The notes beneath the pieces are model-generated. The model saw only the letters and a program-made list of their open reading frames with translations. It searched no databases and was not told the DNA's origin. Shown one piece after another: positions 1 through 12,100 of a stretch of DNA of 64,000 bases. Both the position numbers and the translations under genes were made by a program. How positions within the stretch are numbered: position 1 is the stretch's first letter; each line of letters starts with the position of its first letter. The stretch spans positions 62,001 through 126,000 of the forward strand of contig NZ_GL883805.1 of the NCBI RefSeq assembly GCF_000205165.1, given 5' to 3'. The DNA is from Paraprevotella xylaniphila YIT 11841 (GTDB lineage: Bacteria > Bacteroidota > Bacteroidia > Bacteroidales > Bacteroidaceae).

Positions 1-801
1 AATTTCATTTCATTTCTTACTATCATATTATGTTGCCTGACAGTAACCCCCATGCACGGTCGTAAAAAGGATAAGCAAACGGACAAGGAGGAAGTGGTCT
101 TGGCCATGGTGGAACCAGACATGATGGCCACTCCAAGCCATTCGCATCCCATCGTTGCTCCGGTAGAAGAAGCTTACCGCCACCGCATCAATAAGAACGA
201 ACATCGTTACGGCATAGACGTATCACGCTATCAGGGAGATATAGACTGGCAAACGGTGAAAACTGACAAAAACGTAAGTTACGTATACCTGAAAGCCACA
301 GAAGGTGCCTCTTTGGTCGACGTAACCTATCGTTACAACCTGACCGAAGCACGCAAGGCCGGCCTGAAAGTCGGTTGCTACCATTTCTTTAGTCCCACAG
401 TGGATCCGGAAACCCAGTTCAAGAACTTCACAAGCACGGTGAACCTGGACGAACAAGATTTGATTCCTATCATCGACGTTGAAATCATAGGGAAAGGCAG
501 CGCGCAACGCTTTTGCGAAAGGCTTACCCGTTTTCTCCACATGGTAGAAGAACATTATGGCATCCGTCCCATCATCTACACGTCGAGTAATTTCTACAAT
601 AAATATTTGGCCGGAAAATACACGGACTACAAATACATGATAGCCCGGTACGCAGAAGATATTCCGGAACTGACGGACGACATCCGGTTCGTCATGTGGC
701 AGTTCACCGCCAACGGACGCATCGAGGGCATCAACGGTCCCGTAGACCGCAGCCGTTTTATGGACGAATACCATTTGGGGGACATCTTGATTCATAAGTA
801 A
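1..801 (+). CDS. GH25 family lysozyme (N-acetylmuramidase), 5' end outside window
   Basis: This enzyme should cleave the beta-1,4 bond between MurNAc and GlcNAc in peptidoglycan. The GH25 fold is visible as YGIDVSRYQG at its start, YLKATEG, YHFF, the acidic IIDVE strand, IIYTS and a closing MWQF strand. The Asp of GIDVS and the Asp/Glu of DVE are the expected catalytic positions. An ATG at 52 could be taken as the start, but the frame stays open to base 1 and encodes a hydrophobic stretch (FLTIILCCLTV) that looks like the end of a signal peptide or lipoprotein leader. I therefore treat the gene as truncated by the window and the product as exported. A short basic/acidic linker lies between the leader and the domain. 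It converges with the TonB receptor gene, and a shared terminator follows. Confidence 0.9.
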   Translation, partial: NFISFLTIILCCLTVTPMHGRKKDKQTDKEEVVLAMVEPDMMATPSHSHPIVAPVEEAYRHRINKNEHRYGIDVSRYQGDIDWQTVKTDKNVSYVYLKATEGASLVDVTYRYNLTEARKAGLKVGCYHFFSPTVDPETQFKNFTSTVNLDEQDLIPIIDVEIIGKGSAQRFCERLTRFLHMVEEHYGIRPIIYTSSNFYNKYLAGKYTDYKYMIARYAEDIPELTDDIRFVMWQFTANGRIEGINGPVDRSRFMDEYHLGDILIHK

Positions 802-906
802 ATTATCATCCCAAAAAACACAACCTTACGAAACATTATGCCATAAGACAATGATTCAACGGCAGATATGGAGTTTCACAACCAAGAATTGTGCACACTT
901 CAATAA

Positions 907-939
907 AAAACGGAACTGCAAAAAAAACAGTTCCGTTTT
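907..939. terminator. Bidirectional rho-independent terminator
   Basis: A perfect 12-bp stem (aaaacggaactg with cagttccgtttt) encloses a 9-base A-rich loop. The A-run on one side and T-run on the other let it work in both directions, which suits its place between the convergent lysozyme and TonB receptor genes. Confidence 0.9.
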
Positions 940-969
940 CAATTGGAATAAAAACAGGTATTTCGTCTG

Positions 970-3204
970 TCAGAATGTCGTGCGTAAAGTAACATTGATA
1001 TTACGTCCCATGGCATTGATTCCCGAACCGAAAGTGCGATACTTCGTATCCAACAGGTTTTCGATACCAACCTGTACCGTCAGGTTCGGGTTGAACACAT
1101 AAGAAGCTTTGAGATTCAGGGTGAACCATGCCGGAAGCCCTCTGCCCTCTTCTCCCTTCACTGTGGCGTAACCGATATTGTCTTCCCCGTTCAAGTTATA
1201 ACGATCTAGTTTCTTTCGTCCGTTAAACAAGGAATAAAACTCTACAATGGCCTTGTCGTCTTTGCTCTGAAAAGTCATGCCCACCCTTCCGAAAAGCGGA
1301 GATATATGGTCGAGGGGCATACGTTCATCCTCCCCGTCGATAATATCACCGTAAGTATAGGTAAGCGAAGCGTCTGCCATAAATATTTCGAGGAAACGGG
1401 CTTTCAGGCGTGTGGTGGAACCTACAACATAAGCCCTTCTGCTGTTATGGTTGGCATATATCTCGCTGAGTTCGCCATCATATTCTATTTCGGTATTTCC
1501 GTTCAGCGTATGCGGCTTTAGCGTAATGGCATCGAAAAGATAGGTTCCGAACACGGAAGTTTCCCAAAGGAAACGGTCGTTTTTGAACCGAGTCACATTG
1601 AAGTCGGCGTTGATAGTCTTTTCGGGGCGCACATCCGGGTTGGGCACAACCACCATACCCGGCTGCGAGTCGAATACCTTTCCCACATCGTCTATATTGG
1701 GCACACGATAACCGGTGGAAAGTGCCAAAGCTATTTTCCAGTCCTTGGTCGGATTGTAGTTCAGTCCCAAACTGAAACTGTAAGTCATATTGTTCTGTTT
1801 CACTTCTTTCACGTTCTGACTCAGGAATGGGAAAAATTCGGCGGTCTCAAACGAGGAATACAACGTGGAGAATCCCAAGCGGATACCGTCGCTCAGGATC
1901 AGACGCGGAGTGATTTCCCATTGGTGGGACGCGTAGGCCTCTATATTGTGCATATAGTTTTGTCCGTCGGGGTAACGCGTATCCAATGCAGCACGCTCAC
2001 CGGTGTCTACGTCCGTTTTGTGAGCCGTAGAGGAAAGGAAGTTCAATGCACCGTCTATTCCGGCATGGATACGATGATTGTCCACCTGTTTCATCCAATC
2101 GGAAGACAATGACACCACATCCACATTCTCGTTGCGGCTACCCAACCAAACCTCACCGAACTTACGGTTATGACGGCTTTCCTTGATTTTCTGGTAGGCC
2201 ACCGTAAAATCGACTTTGTCTGCCGACAACCAGTCCGCTATCTCCATCGTATAGGCTGTCATCAAACGGAACTGAGGGCCATAATACCATTCGGCAAATT
2301 TAGGTTTGTCTTTTTTCATATCCGTCAACCGATCGTAACGGGGAATGTCCGTCGTATTCGAGAATTGGAAGTTCAACAAATGGCGGAATCTATCGTCCGG
2401 TTTGAACAGGAACTTCTGCATCAAGTCGTACTGCATATATCCGGAACCGGGTTGATGCCAGTCTTTGAAATTACCGATTAACAGGTCTTCACCATTTTCA
2501 CGTACCACTTCATAAGGACGGCTGATGTATTCATCATCCTTTAGAAAGGGGTTCTTGCGTCGTCCGTTCCGTAAATCACCGAAGTTGCTATAGGATAAAG
2601 AAGTCAATGAAGCAAAACGTTCGCCACCGATATTGAAATCCACATGACCGGTGGTTTCTTGATTCGCACTACCGTAACGCATAAAGGCATTACCGGAAAA
2701 CAAAGTTTTCCCCCCATCGCCCAAAACCGGATTTTTAGAACGGAAAACCACAACTCCCCCCAAAGCATCCGAACCGTAGCTGACCGAAGAAGGACCGTAA
2801 AGCACTTCCACACGTTCCAGTATAGAAGGGTCCACGGTTATGATGTTCTGTAAATGTCCGGCACGATAAATGAGATTGTTCATCTTCACGTTGTCCATGA
2901 CAAGCAACACCCGCGAACTTTCAAAACCGCGTATCATCGGGCTTCCACCCCCCTGCTGACTTTTCTGCACTGTCAGTAAACCGTCTGTGGTCAACAAATC
3001 GGCGGCCGTCTGTGCATTGGCCCGTTCTATCAGGTTACGGGATAAAACGTAAACCTGTTGTGGCACATTCATTTTCACATCCTGTTGGCGGTTGGCCGCC
3101 ACTGTAATCTCTTCCATCAACCGGAAAGTTGAATCAGCGGGTTCCGCAGCGTGTAAATAAATGGTTGGGCATAAAAGCAATCCTGTAAAAATCTTGTTCA
3201 TCAT
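970..3204 (-). CDS. TonB-dependent outer-membrane receptor
   Basis: A 744-residue outer-membrane active transporter driven by TonB-ExbBD. Residues 1-19 are a signal peptide cleaved near LHA/AEP. EEITVAANR (about 31-39) is a likely TonB box. A plug domain (about 45-155) contains RGFESSRVLLVMD and VEVLYGPSSVSYGSDALGG, and a 22-strand-type barrel follows, ending in a terminal Phe as is usual for outer-membrane proteins. There is no N-terminal carboxypeptidase-like domain and no SusD partner next to it, so it is not a SusC-type glycan transporter. Size and layout fit siderophore, haem, vitamin or metal receptors; the substrate cannot be read from sequence. It lies downstream of the T9SS operon on the same strand, separated by a strong hairpin. 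Confidence 0.9.
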   Translation of the reverse strand: MMNKIFTGLLLCPTIYLHAAEPADSTFRLMEEITVAANRQQDVKMNVPQQVYVLSRNLIERANAQTAADLLTTDGLLTVQKSQQGGGSPMIRGFESSRVLLVMDNVKMNNLIYRAGHLQNIITVDPSILERVEVLYGPSSVSYGSDALGGVVVFRSKNPVLGDGGKTLFSGNAFMRYGSANQETTGHVDFNIGGERFASLTSLSYSNFGDLRNGRRKNPFLKDDEYISRPYEVVRENGEDLLIGNFKDWHQPGSGYMQYDLMQKFLFKPDDRFRHLLNFQFSNTTDIPRYDRLTDMKKDKPKFAEWYYGPQFRLMTAYTMEIADWLSADKVDFTVAYQKIKESRHNRKFGEVWLGSRNENVDVVSLSSDWMKQVDNHRIHAGIDGALNFLSSTAHKTDVDTGERAALDTRYPDGQNYMHNIEAYASHQWEITPRLILSDGIRLGFSTLYSSFETAEFFPFLSQNVKEVKQNNMTYSFSLGLNYNPTKDWKIALALSTGYRVPNIDDVGKVFDSQPGMVVVPNPDVRPEKTINADFNVTRFKNDRFLWETSVFGTYLFDAITLKPHTLNGNTEIEYDGELSEIYANHNSRRAYVVGSTTRLKARFLEIFMADASLTYTYGDIIDGEDERMPLDHISPLFGRVGMTFQSKDDKAIVEFYSLFNGRKKLDRYNLNGEDNIGYATVKGEEGRGLPAWFTLNLKASYVFNPNLTVQVGIENLLDTKYRTFGSGINAMGRNINVTLRTTF

Positions 3205-3225
3205 ATCGTTATTCTGTTATGTAAA

Positions 3226-3262
3226 TTGTCGTTACGTCTTGAATAGAAAGACGTAACGACAA
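3226..3262. repeat. Perfect 15-bp inverted repeat upstream of the TonB receptor gene
   Basis: ttgtcgttacgtctt (3226-3240) pairs perfectly with 3248-3262 around a 7-base loop. It sits between the stop of the NPCBM gene (3290) and the ATG of the TonB receptor (3204). On the minus strand only a short T-run follows, so it may be a weak terminator, an attenuator or an operator. No TAnnTTTG promoter box was found between it and the receptor ATG. Confidence 0.7.
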
Positions 3263-3289
3263 ACCCTGCTTACTTTATTATATCCATCC

Positions 3290-6184
3290 TTAAAAATCCA
3301 ACGTCCTTACTGCCGTGGCATCTCCGTAGTTGATTACCATTTGGTAGGTGCCTGGCTTCAAACCGCTCAAATCCAATACCATTGGCGATACGTAACGAAC
3401 GGCTTTCATCAATTTGGTTCCTTTTTTATTATAGATGGCAATCTTGGCCGGTGTCTGGTCGGGAAGTGTCAGCCGTATGCCACGTTTGTCCGGAGTAAAG
3501 GTGAAACGCATTCCCTCCAATGCTTTGGCATGATTGATAGGCAATGCCGAAAGATCCTCCGGTTGGAAGTCTACACTGACCTTCAAAGTGTTTCCTTTCA
3601 CGTTAACAGGCCTTATATATACATCCTGACAAGTGCCCGGCTCTACCTTGGAAAGGTCCAACGTAAGATTCAACGGACGAATCGAAGATTCGAAATCGAG
3701 CGAAACGTTGTCCATCGTAAAGGTTACCTCTACCGGATCCATGCCCAGGGCATTGTTGATACCCATGATGTAACCTTTCAGCCCTTTCACTTCCGGAGTC
3801 TCCAAATTGTTCCATACCGAACCGGACGGATTTTCCGCACGCACCTGAGTGTCGTAACTGCGGATGTAGTAAGCTCCTCTGCCAGACATTTTGTTATTCA
3901 AATAATACCCCCTGGCATTCAAGTCGCTGATTTTGTCTATATCCAAATCGGAAGGGAAAGTGATGAAGTTCCAAGCCTTAGGTATGAAAGTATATTTCAA
4001 TACGAACTTTTTTACCTGGACAATACCGTTTTTCACTACCACCTGCCCCATCTGTCTAGCATCACCGTAGACAATCAGTTCTTCCAATACCTGACCGCCC
4101 TCCAACTCTACCCGAGCATCCTTCTGCACCACAAAGCCTTTGGAAAAGCGGAATGTACAAGTAGTAGTTGTTGTAGGTTGCCATTCCCTGTCGCCGGGTT
4201 GAAACGCCTCGACTACAATCTCGGCATGTTCGGGAATCGTATGCAGGTTCAAAATGTTTCCGCTTTCTATCGTAGCAAACTCCTGTCCCTTCAAAATGCG
4301 GTACACCGGTGCCAATCCCGAAGAGGCCGTAGCCTTCATCGGCAACTTGAACGGCTTGTTGTGGGTCAACGGAAATTCTTTTTGCCAGTTCAGTGTCTGT
4401 TCCCTTCGTTGTACAACTGTGCGGTATAGCCTCGGCGCCCCTATTGAGCCATGGTCGTTTCCGGCCCCATCTCCACCGTATAATACATCAATATGTAAAA
4501 CGGAAACGTCATCCAAGGGATAATCCCAAGTCGTCTTCTTGCTGTTATTGACAGGACCTGTTGTCGTAAGCTGCCGGTTATCCATGTTCAAGGCAAACTC
4601 CATGACATAAGGCTGCCCCGACTGTTTACCAACATCTGTGATAAAACGATTGTATATTCCCACAGGCAAGGTCATCTGCACCGAACCTACCGCATGAATA
4701 CCAAACCCTTTCTTATATTTTTGCGTGGTGATTTGGAGCATAGAACCATTGACAGCCTTGTCTATTTGTGCTGTTCCCTGCGTACTATAAGACAAATCCG
4801 AAAGATAATCAAACATATTCAATCCGTCGTAATAAGAACTATGTATCGTCTCACCCCCTTCGTAACCGTAGGTAATGCGGAACACACGATTCATCTCTAA
4901 GTCAGGAACGGCAACAGCCAGAACCTTACCGGTTGTTCCGGATACAAACGGTGTGTCATTCCATATCGCCAGCAAATCAAGTTGCTGCAATTCATTTAAT
5001 AAATATACATCATCATATATGTTCAGAGTCAACTGCGAAAGCTTGTTCGCCTGAGGATTAACATATAAATATACCGTACCCGAATTATTTTCCAATGCCG
5101 GTAACATAGAAGAGATAAAGATATTCTCCCTCGTGCGTACTGCATAAGACAGCAAGCTTGTAGCACAAGCATATTGCTCGTTACCGTATTGTGTAGCTTC
5201 AACAACCACATCAGTAGATTGTCCGTCCTTAAAGGTCAATACGTTACCTTTCAGTTCGGCAGCCTCACGGCCTTTGATAATACGGTAATATATCTTGCCT
5301 CCCGACGTGGCTGTGGCTTTTAGTTCCACTTGCATGGGATACGTGACAGTTCCTCCTGTATTTGTAAACGCCACCTGTTGCTCCAACTTGTCCGACGGGC
5401 GGCGTTCCATATACAGCCTGGCCAAATTGTAGTTGCCGATAGCATTTGAATTATTTGTAAAGTCTAACCTGATTTTTGTCAATGGCAAACGTGGAATAAA
5501 AGCGGGATAGTCAGCCGTAGAAATAGACTTTATTGCATTTGAATTAACAGTGAAGTCCAACTTTTTTCCGTCATTACAATAGAACATGAATTTAAGATTC
5601 CCGCTGCCATTCTGTGTCCCCAATACCATATCAAACTTACGGAAGTTCATCTCTTCCGGGAGATCATAGATGATTTGACCACCCTTACTGGAAACTCCTT
5701 TATAGTAAGTCTTATCGCTTGTCTGCAAATTCAGGTCCGTACCGAAGCAACGGTCCACACCAGGCAATGTTCCGGCTACGGCTGTGGTAGCCTCCGTCCA
5801 TTGATAGTCTCCCAACCACATGAAGGCTTCCGTATTGCCCTGGTTCACGCACTCGGTAAGCAACCGGGTGTCGTCGTCCAACACCACTTCCATGCGATAG
5901 GCATAGTCTCCAGTTTGCATCTCCACATCCACCGTCAGGAAAGAACCTTCTATCAATTCATAATCCAAAGCTGTCGTAGCAAAACCGTCGGACATCCGAT
6001 AAGTATAAGAAGTGACCGATTTGATTTGCTTACCGGCCAAATCCACCTTAGCTTTTAACTGACCGGCAGCATTTCCGTTGGAATATACCCCCAAGAGCTT
6101 TATGGATTGAGCATGGAGGCTTACCGATGCCCATACGAACACCAGTAAACATCCTATTTTGCCTATTAATTCATTCTTTATCAT
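3290..6184 (-). CDS. Secreted NPCBM-domain protein with T9SS sorting domain
   Basis: A 964-residue exported protein. Residues 1-25 are a signal peptide ending LHAQ. Two NPCBM-like (putative carbohydrate-binding) segments are visible: about 155-270, with DKTYYKGVSSKGGQIIYDL, and about 485-590, with YKKGFGIHAVGS followed by YNRFITDVG, a close match to the NPCBM signature. The middle holds beta-rich repeats with similar FKLPMKATASSG and YPMQVELKATATSG strings. The last ~47 residues (IYNKKGTKLMKAV to the end, with LKPGTYQMVINYG) resemble a T9SS type A sorting domain, so surface anchoring or secretion by type IX is expected. Its ATG overlaps the stop of the upstream 2295-residue gene as ATGA, implying translational coupling and joint function. 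No catalytic domain was recognised. Confidence 0.8.
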   Translation of the reverse strand: MIKNELIGKIGCLLVFVWASVSLHAQSIKLLGVYSNGNAAGQLKAKVDLAGKQIKSVTSYTYRMSDGFATTALDYELIEGSFLTVDVEMQTGDYAYRMEVVLDDDTRLLTECVNQGNTEAFMWLGDYQWTEATTAVAGTLPGVDRCFGTDLNLQTSDKTYYKGVSSKGGQIIYDLPEEMNFRKFDMVLGTQNGSGNLKFMFYCNDGKKLDFTVNSNAIKSISTADYPAFIPRLPLTKIRLDFTNNSNAIGNYNLARLYMERRPSDKLEQQVAFTNTGGTVTYPMQVELKATATSGGKIYYRIIKGREAAELKGNVLTFKDGQSTDVVVEATQYGNEQYACATSLLSYAVRTRENIFISSMLPALENNSGTVYLYVNPQANKLSQLTLNIYDDVYLLNELQQLDLLAIWNDTPFVSGTTGKVLAVAVPDLEMNRVFRITYGYEGGETIHSSYYDGLNMFDYLSDLSYSTQGTAQIDKAVNGSMLQITTQKYKKGFGIHAVGSVQMTLPVGIYNRFITDVGKQSGQPYVMEFALNMDNRQLTTTGPVNNSKKTTWDYPLDDVSVLHIDVLYGGDGAGNDHGSIGAPRLYRTVVQRREQTLNWQKEFPLTHNKPFKLPMKATASSGLAPVYRILKGQEFATIESGNILNLHTIPEHAEIVVEAFQPGDREWQPTTTTTCTFRFSKGFVVQKDARVELEGGQVLEELIVYGDARQMGQVVVKNGIVQVKKFVLKYTFIPKAWNFITFPSDLDIDKISDLNARGYYLNNKMSGRGAYYIRSYDTQVRAENPSGSVWNNLETPEVKGLKGYIMGINNALGMDPVEVTFTMDNVSLDFESSIRPLNLTLDLSKVEPGTCQDVYIRPVNVKGNTLKVSVDFQPEDLSALPINHAKALEGMRFTFTPDKRGIRLTLPDQTPAKIAIYNKKGTKLMKAVRYVSPMVLDLSGLKPGTYQMVINYGDATAVRTLDF

Positions 6185-9100
6185 TTCAATATAATTTTAG
6201 TCACATAATCTTTTCCGTTCTCACTGATTTTTACAACATGTACTCCCGGTTTCAAAGATACCGAAAAGCTGTGCTGAGCCGTTTTTTCGCGTGCCACAAG
6301 TTGGCCTTGCACATTGAAGATTTGAATGTCGGCATTGCCACGCAGATTTTCTATCATGCAGGTGTTTCCTGAAACGTACACTTTATAACCAGTAGATTCC
6401 ACCCTGTCTTCAATGCCAACCGAAGTGCCGTGACGTTTCACCTTCAATACGAAGCGGTCTTTCACATCTCCGGTTTGCGCGATGTCAAACTCATAGGAGT
6501 TATCCTCATCCAACTTCCATTCTGCCCCCGTATGTTTATCCCTAAGGACAACTTCATCATCTTCTGTAAAACCGGTTATCCGGCTCAAACGAAGAGACAA
6601 CTTGCCGGATGTACCGATTCTCAAGCCCAGTTTGATTTCTTCTGTGTCCATCGGCAACGTATTTACAGAAGCCGCCGATTTACCGGCTACAGAGAACAAC
6701 TGATTGGCTGTGGCTGACAAACTCCAGAATTTCGGAGCATCTTCATTCACCACAAAGTCTGCCGAAGCACTTTCTTCCCAAATAATGTCCGTACGATCCT
6801 GCTCTTTATCTCCTGAGTAAAGTTTCAAACGTACTGAAGTATATTCGTTTGCGGTATAGTAATCGAATGTACGACGATTAAGCGTTACCTCTTTGGCCAC
6901 AGGAGTCACGGTAAGCTCAGCCTCAGGTGCCAATGTCTGGACAAAATAAGACTGGAACGGAATGATTTTCTGTTCTTCATCATAGTTCGTCATATCGAAT
7001 GTAATATAGTTGTCCAACTCCTTATTATACTGATAAACGAATTTAGTCACCTTGTGTTCGTCAAAGATTACATTCTGGTGTTTCGTGATGTTGATATCTG
7101 CCAAATAGGGATTACCGATCAGATTCCATCCTTCCTGGGCCTTACCGTAAGGAGATTCATAATGCTCCAAGTGGCCGATAGTTACCGAACTGTTCGACAA
7201 CAAGGTTCCGTTTCCGATATTCATCGCATTGTCTACGTCAGCAATCGTTGCCAACTGAACTTCTTCTTCCAAGTAGCCTTGAAGCAGTTCGGCTTCCACT
7301 TCTAAGTCCGCCGTAGATGCAGTAGCTACAAAAGTATGTTCGTCCTTACCGTTTTTTAGTTTCAGCTCAACTTTAGGCTCAAGATAAACCTTGAACTCCA
7401 ATGGAGCAGATTCCGCACCGACAGCCTGAACAGTTATCGGATTCAAAGCCATTTTATCCAACTTAGATTGGTCTATCATAATCGTAAAGCGATTATCAGC
7501 ATTACGCATGTCTACGCTGTCTTTGTCCAAAGAGGCATAAGCCGTTTCTTTTACTTCCAACATCACCACATCATCAGCATTTCCACTTAGTACCTTCACT
7601 TGCAAAGGTACCCCCTGGGCGGTTTCCTCCAACATGATGTTTCTGTGCCCGGACATCCCATTGGCCAAAGCCAGTTCCACTTTTACCGGACGTTTACCGG
7701 ATTCGGGAGATACAAAGAACATCACTTCAGAAGCACGGTTCAGCAACGTTCCCTCGACAACGAACTCTGCTTTGCCGTTTTCTACAGCCTGTGCTTCCAC
7801 AAAATGTTCAAACGGACTTTCCGAACCCAAAGCGCGAATGGCCATCACCAAATGATCCTGTTCCATAATGCCAACATGACGGTAGCGCAAAGTAATCCGA
7901 TCGGTTGCTGTCAACTGTGGATCGTTTGCATAAACCAACGTGTAGTGTGTTTTGCTCAGAGGCAAATCGTATTGTCTTCTTCCGGCTGCCACATAGTTAT
8001 AAGAGGTTCCGTCGAATGTACTCCATTCTCCCTGTACGTTCTTTCCTTCCGGATAAATCAACTGTACGGCCGAAGTTTCGGACATTTGGTTCAGATGCAG
8101 GCGGCTTTCCGGATTAAATGGCACAGTAGAACGATAGTTTTGTGTCAAAGTACCGTAGTGCTTCAGCGACATGTTCTGTACGCTTTCACACAAATCTCCG
8201 TTTTCATCTCTTACATCCATCGTCAAATAAGCCACCAATGCCGAATCATTCAGCAACACCCTTTCCTGCATATATCTTAAGACTTCTTCCTGGGTCAGTG
8301 AACGGTTCCATACAGCAACCTGATCGAATGCTCCTGTAAACCAAGTATTCCCCATTTGGTTCTGTCCTAACATTAACATGGAATGTACGCGTCCTTTATT
8401 TATATTACGTTTTATAGAATATTTCATTCCGTTCAAGTAATAGTCCATACCATCGGGACGGGCTACCAATGCCAAATGAATCCATTGCCCTACCTGTTCT
8501 TTCGTCACGTAGAGGGAAGTAGATTGGTTCCAACTCCAGGATTCTTCATTCCAATGACAGCGTACATTGCCGTTTTGCAAGTGTAGTCCTGTTGCTACAG
8601 AGGGATTTGAAGAGCGAAAAAACAAGAGTGGTTTGGTTCCGGACAATATGTCTACGTCACCAAGATATACCCACCCCATTATGGTCACGGTATTGGATTC
8701 ATGCAAAGCAACATAGTTATCTGCCGAACCCACCAAAATTCCACCTTTCTCTACCCACATCGAGTTACCCAAATCTTTCGAGGTAATCCGGTTGACAAGC
8801 TCAATCGGCATTGGAATCATCTTTTCATCGTTCTTGCCTTTTAAGGTCACCAGATTTCGATCATTGAAGGCCCCCAAATACTGTCTTATTTTAAGCTCGG
8901 AGGAAGCTTCACACTTCGTAAAATAGAATCCAGTTTGAGGTTGCAACACGTCATTATCCGATACGATTTCATACTCACCATTCGGTTCTGCCAGGCCTTC
9001 CACAATAGAAGCATGAGCTTTGACTGTGTGTTGATCTTCGGAATATACGATAAGCTCTCCTCTGTTTGAAACTCCCTCAACGGTCATTTCGATAGCCGGC

Positions 9101-12100
9101 TTCAAAGACACGACCAACATTTTTTTGCCTTGTAGTTCCTGCATCGATAAATTCGTTGCCTGCAAAGTCTGTGTAGCTGCATTATAGGTCAAATCTCCCA
9201 CCTGATTCCAATAATTCTTACGGCCGTCCTCCGAATAATACAGACGATAACGCTTGTTCGGATTAAACGGTTTACCTTCGACTGCATAGAAATCCAACGC
9301 CAAAGTATCTGCTTCGGCAACAGTAAAGTTTCGGAAAATATATCCAGTCGGTTCTACCTCGTAATACCGGGCATCCAAATTGGATTTATCTTCTAACCAA
9401 TGTTCCGCTTTATAAGCATATACACCGATCTGATAATCCGATGTCGTATTTTTAACGGCTATCTTCAACAGATTGACTCCACGGTCTTCAAAGAGTTTCT
9501 CTCCATTGGTCAATACACCGTAAACAGCTCGTTGAGCACTAATGGGAAGCGACATTTTTTCGTGAGTAACCTCCGCACGCGTCATCACGCGTGGCTGATA
9601 TCCAACAAATGTTTCCAAGTCTCCGGACAGATTATCCCCATTGAAAGCATAGTAAGCTACCAACCCGTCACGATTGTCAGTGTTTACGGAATACATTTCA
9701 CGACGGATTTCCTCTTCATTCAATTCGTAGTTCCATATCTTCAATTCATCTACGGCAGCCTCAATAGGCGCATACTCAAAAGCATCTGCAAACAGCGACA
9801 GGTAAGTGGAATTGTTCAGCGTATGCTCTCTACGGTAACGCTCTCCCTCACCGGTCAAAATACCATTTACATACAGACGTATCGAACCGTCACGTTTCTC
9901 GGTTACCGCCACATGAGCCCACTCACCCATATTCAAATTACCCCCTTCGATAGTTTTCTGCTCGTCAGAAGCCGGTTCATAGGTCGGCTTGTTAAACTGG
10001 TTGCTTGGAGAATATCTGAATTTCAAAGTTCCGTTTTCTACAAAAAGCAACCAACCTTTTGCACCTTTATCATATTCCTTCTGACGGTTGGCCAACAAGA
10101 CTCCGTTGCCCATCGGTTTTACCCAAAGGTCTACAGTAAAGTCATTGAAGAAATAATCTACATATCCTAAATCTATTCTACCCTTTCCATTTGAATACAA
10201 CGCATTTCCGGCTTTCTTTTCCAGTTTTACATCCGATGTTTCCTTCACAATGTATTCAGCCGAGAAGGTAGACACATCGGGAGATTCTCTAAGCGTGAGT
10301 TTCAACCGTACTTTATCTCCAGGACGTAAGGCCCGAGTAAGATACTGATAGGGATTATCTACCTTCACTCCATTTACCGTCCATTCATAATAGTAATACA
10401 ACGGAATGGTCCATTTCGTATCAATACCGATAGTACGGCGGCCGTCCACATGGGTGATTTCTTTTAAGGCAAATCCGTTTTTAAAGAAACGGTCGGAAGG
10501 ATGCTCCAAATCGGCTACCCATACGCCACGACCATAATCAGCCAGTACCATCTCCTGTGTGGTATAATTCATGACTATATCACTGAATTTTCCACTATTA
10601 TATCCCTTGGTCCAAAAACGCCAGGTATCTGAACCGTTTTCCAGAATATAGATTCCGGCACTAGCACGATTCACAAAATATAGATCGCCACTACCTTCGT
10701 GGAAAAATAAGTGATCGCAAGTTATATTGGGAAGCCCTTCTCCTACTTTTTCCCAACGACTTTCGTTGACATACAATCGCATAACCTGTCCTGTCTGTCC
10801 CAAATACAAGATGTCGCTGTTATCGGGATCTGCCGCTAATCTGGTATTGCTAAACTTTGCCGGCTCACCGTTATACAATATGTACTGAAAAGAATTTCCG
10901 CTGTCTATGGATTTCTTTAAGATATTGTCAGTCGTACGTACAAAAATAGTAGTGTATCCTTTATCGCGTGCAAATGTTACATCCGCAACATCAGCCCCGA
11001 CATTATCGAAAAGATTGGTCAGGCTTCGGCCGATATCATCAATACGGTAAAATGTGTTTCCGGCTCCCGTCCCCGTACGCCTCATATACCAAGAACCGGT
11101 ATGTACATCAGCGTAATTAGTGGTTGTACTCCATGAACTCAAAGGCATGTTTTCAATACCTCCACCACCACCTCCAGAAAAATAGCATGTGCTAGTATAA
11201 GGATTGGCACTGGATTCGGAACCTTCATAACCACGCCAGTTTCCCCATCGACCGTAGCGGTATGTCTGCACGTCGATATCCTGTGTATTACCCACCATCA
11301 ACTGGTCACCGAATTCATTGACACGTATATTGTAATACAACATCTGTCCCATATTTCCTCCTATATTAGTCCATTGGTTATTGTTCACATCCAAATCTTT
11401 CATCAACATACCACCATCCGAGCCTCTGAATACCCGGCCACTCTTGTGAGAAAGAATGAAATGATTGTCCGCATTGTGACGCGAATTAGTTACCGCATAA
11501 TATTTGCCGTCATCTTGCAATGACGTCAAACGGATTGACCATGCAAACTGATTGAAATTTTTTCCTCCATCAGAACTAATAGCAGAACTCATCGTACATC
11601 CGTATACCCAATTCGGTTCACGAAGGTTTACACCGAAACCTCCCAACCAGTTCCAAGGAGCCTCATTACCAAAAACAGTACCCCCACCGATACCAACACT
11701 GGGTTCCTGAAGCGTTATCCAAGTTTTTCCCTTGTCTTCGGTATAATAGAGTGCCGTAGCATTTCCGTTACGGATTGCTGCTGCAAACCACATCTGATTC
11801 GGATTTATGGTACTGATTACCATGTTGCCCGGCGAAGTGGCTCTTAAAGGAAATATGGTCTTGTTGTCTGGGTCGGAAGGATCATTACGCAGTTCCGTCC
11901 GGTTTTCATTATACACATCAAAACTCATCTTCTTGATGTTATATTTTCTCTTTCCATTTTCCATTGTACTTTTCGCCCCATCGTCAAAATAGAAAATAGA
12001 CCGAGACCCCGGAATGTAAATCATATCCCGATTGGAGGGATCAAACTCCACAGATTGAAACCATACACCCTTTCCTACCCCATTGGGATGAACATCCTTT

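Noticed and set aside
851..1102. 83-residue plus-strand ORF
   Set aside because: Runs through a strong terminator and into the antisense of the TonB receptor gene.
3341..4429. 362-residue ORF on the plus strand
   Set aside because: Antisense to the NPCBM protein gene; Arg/His/Phe-rich product without domain or signal.
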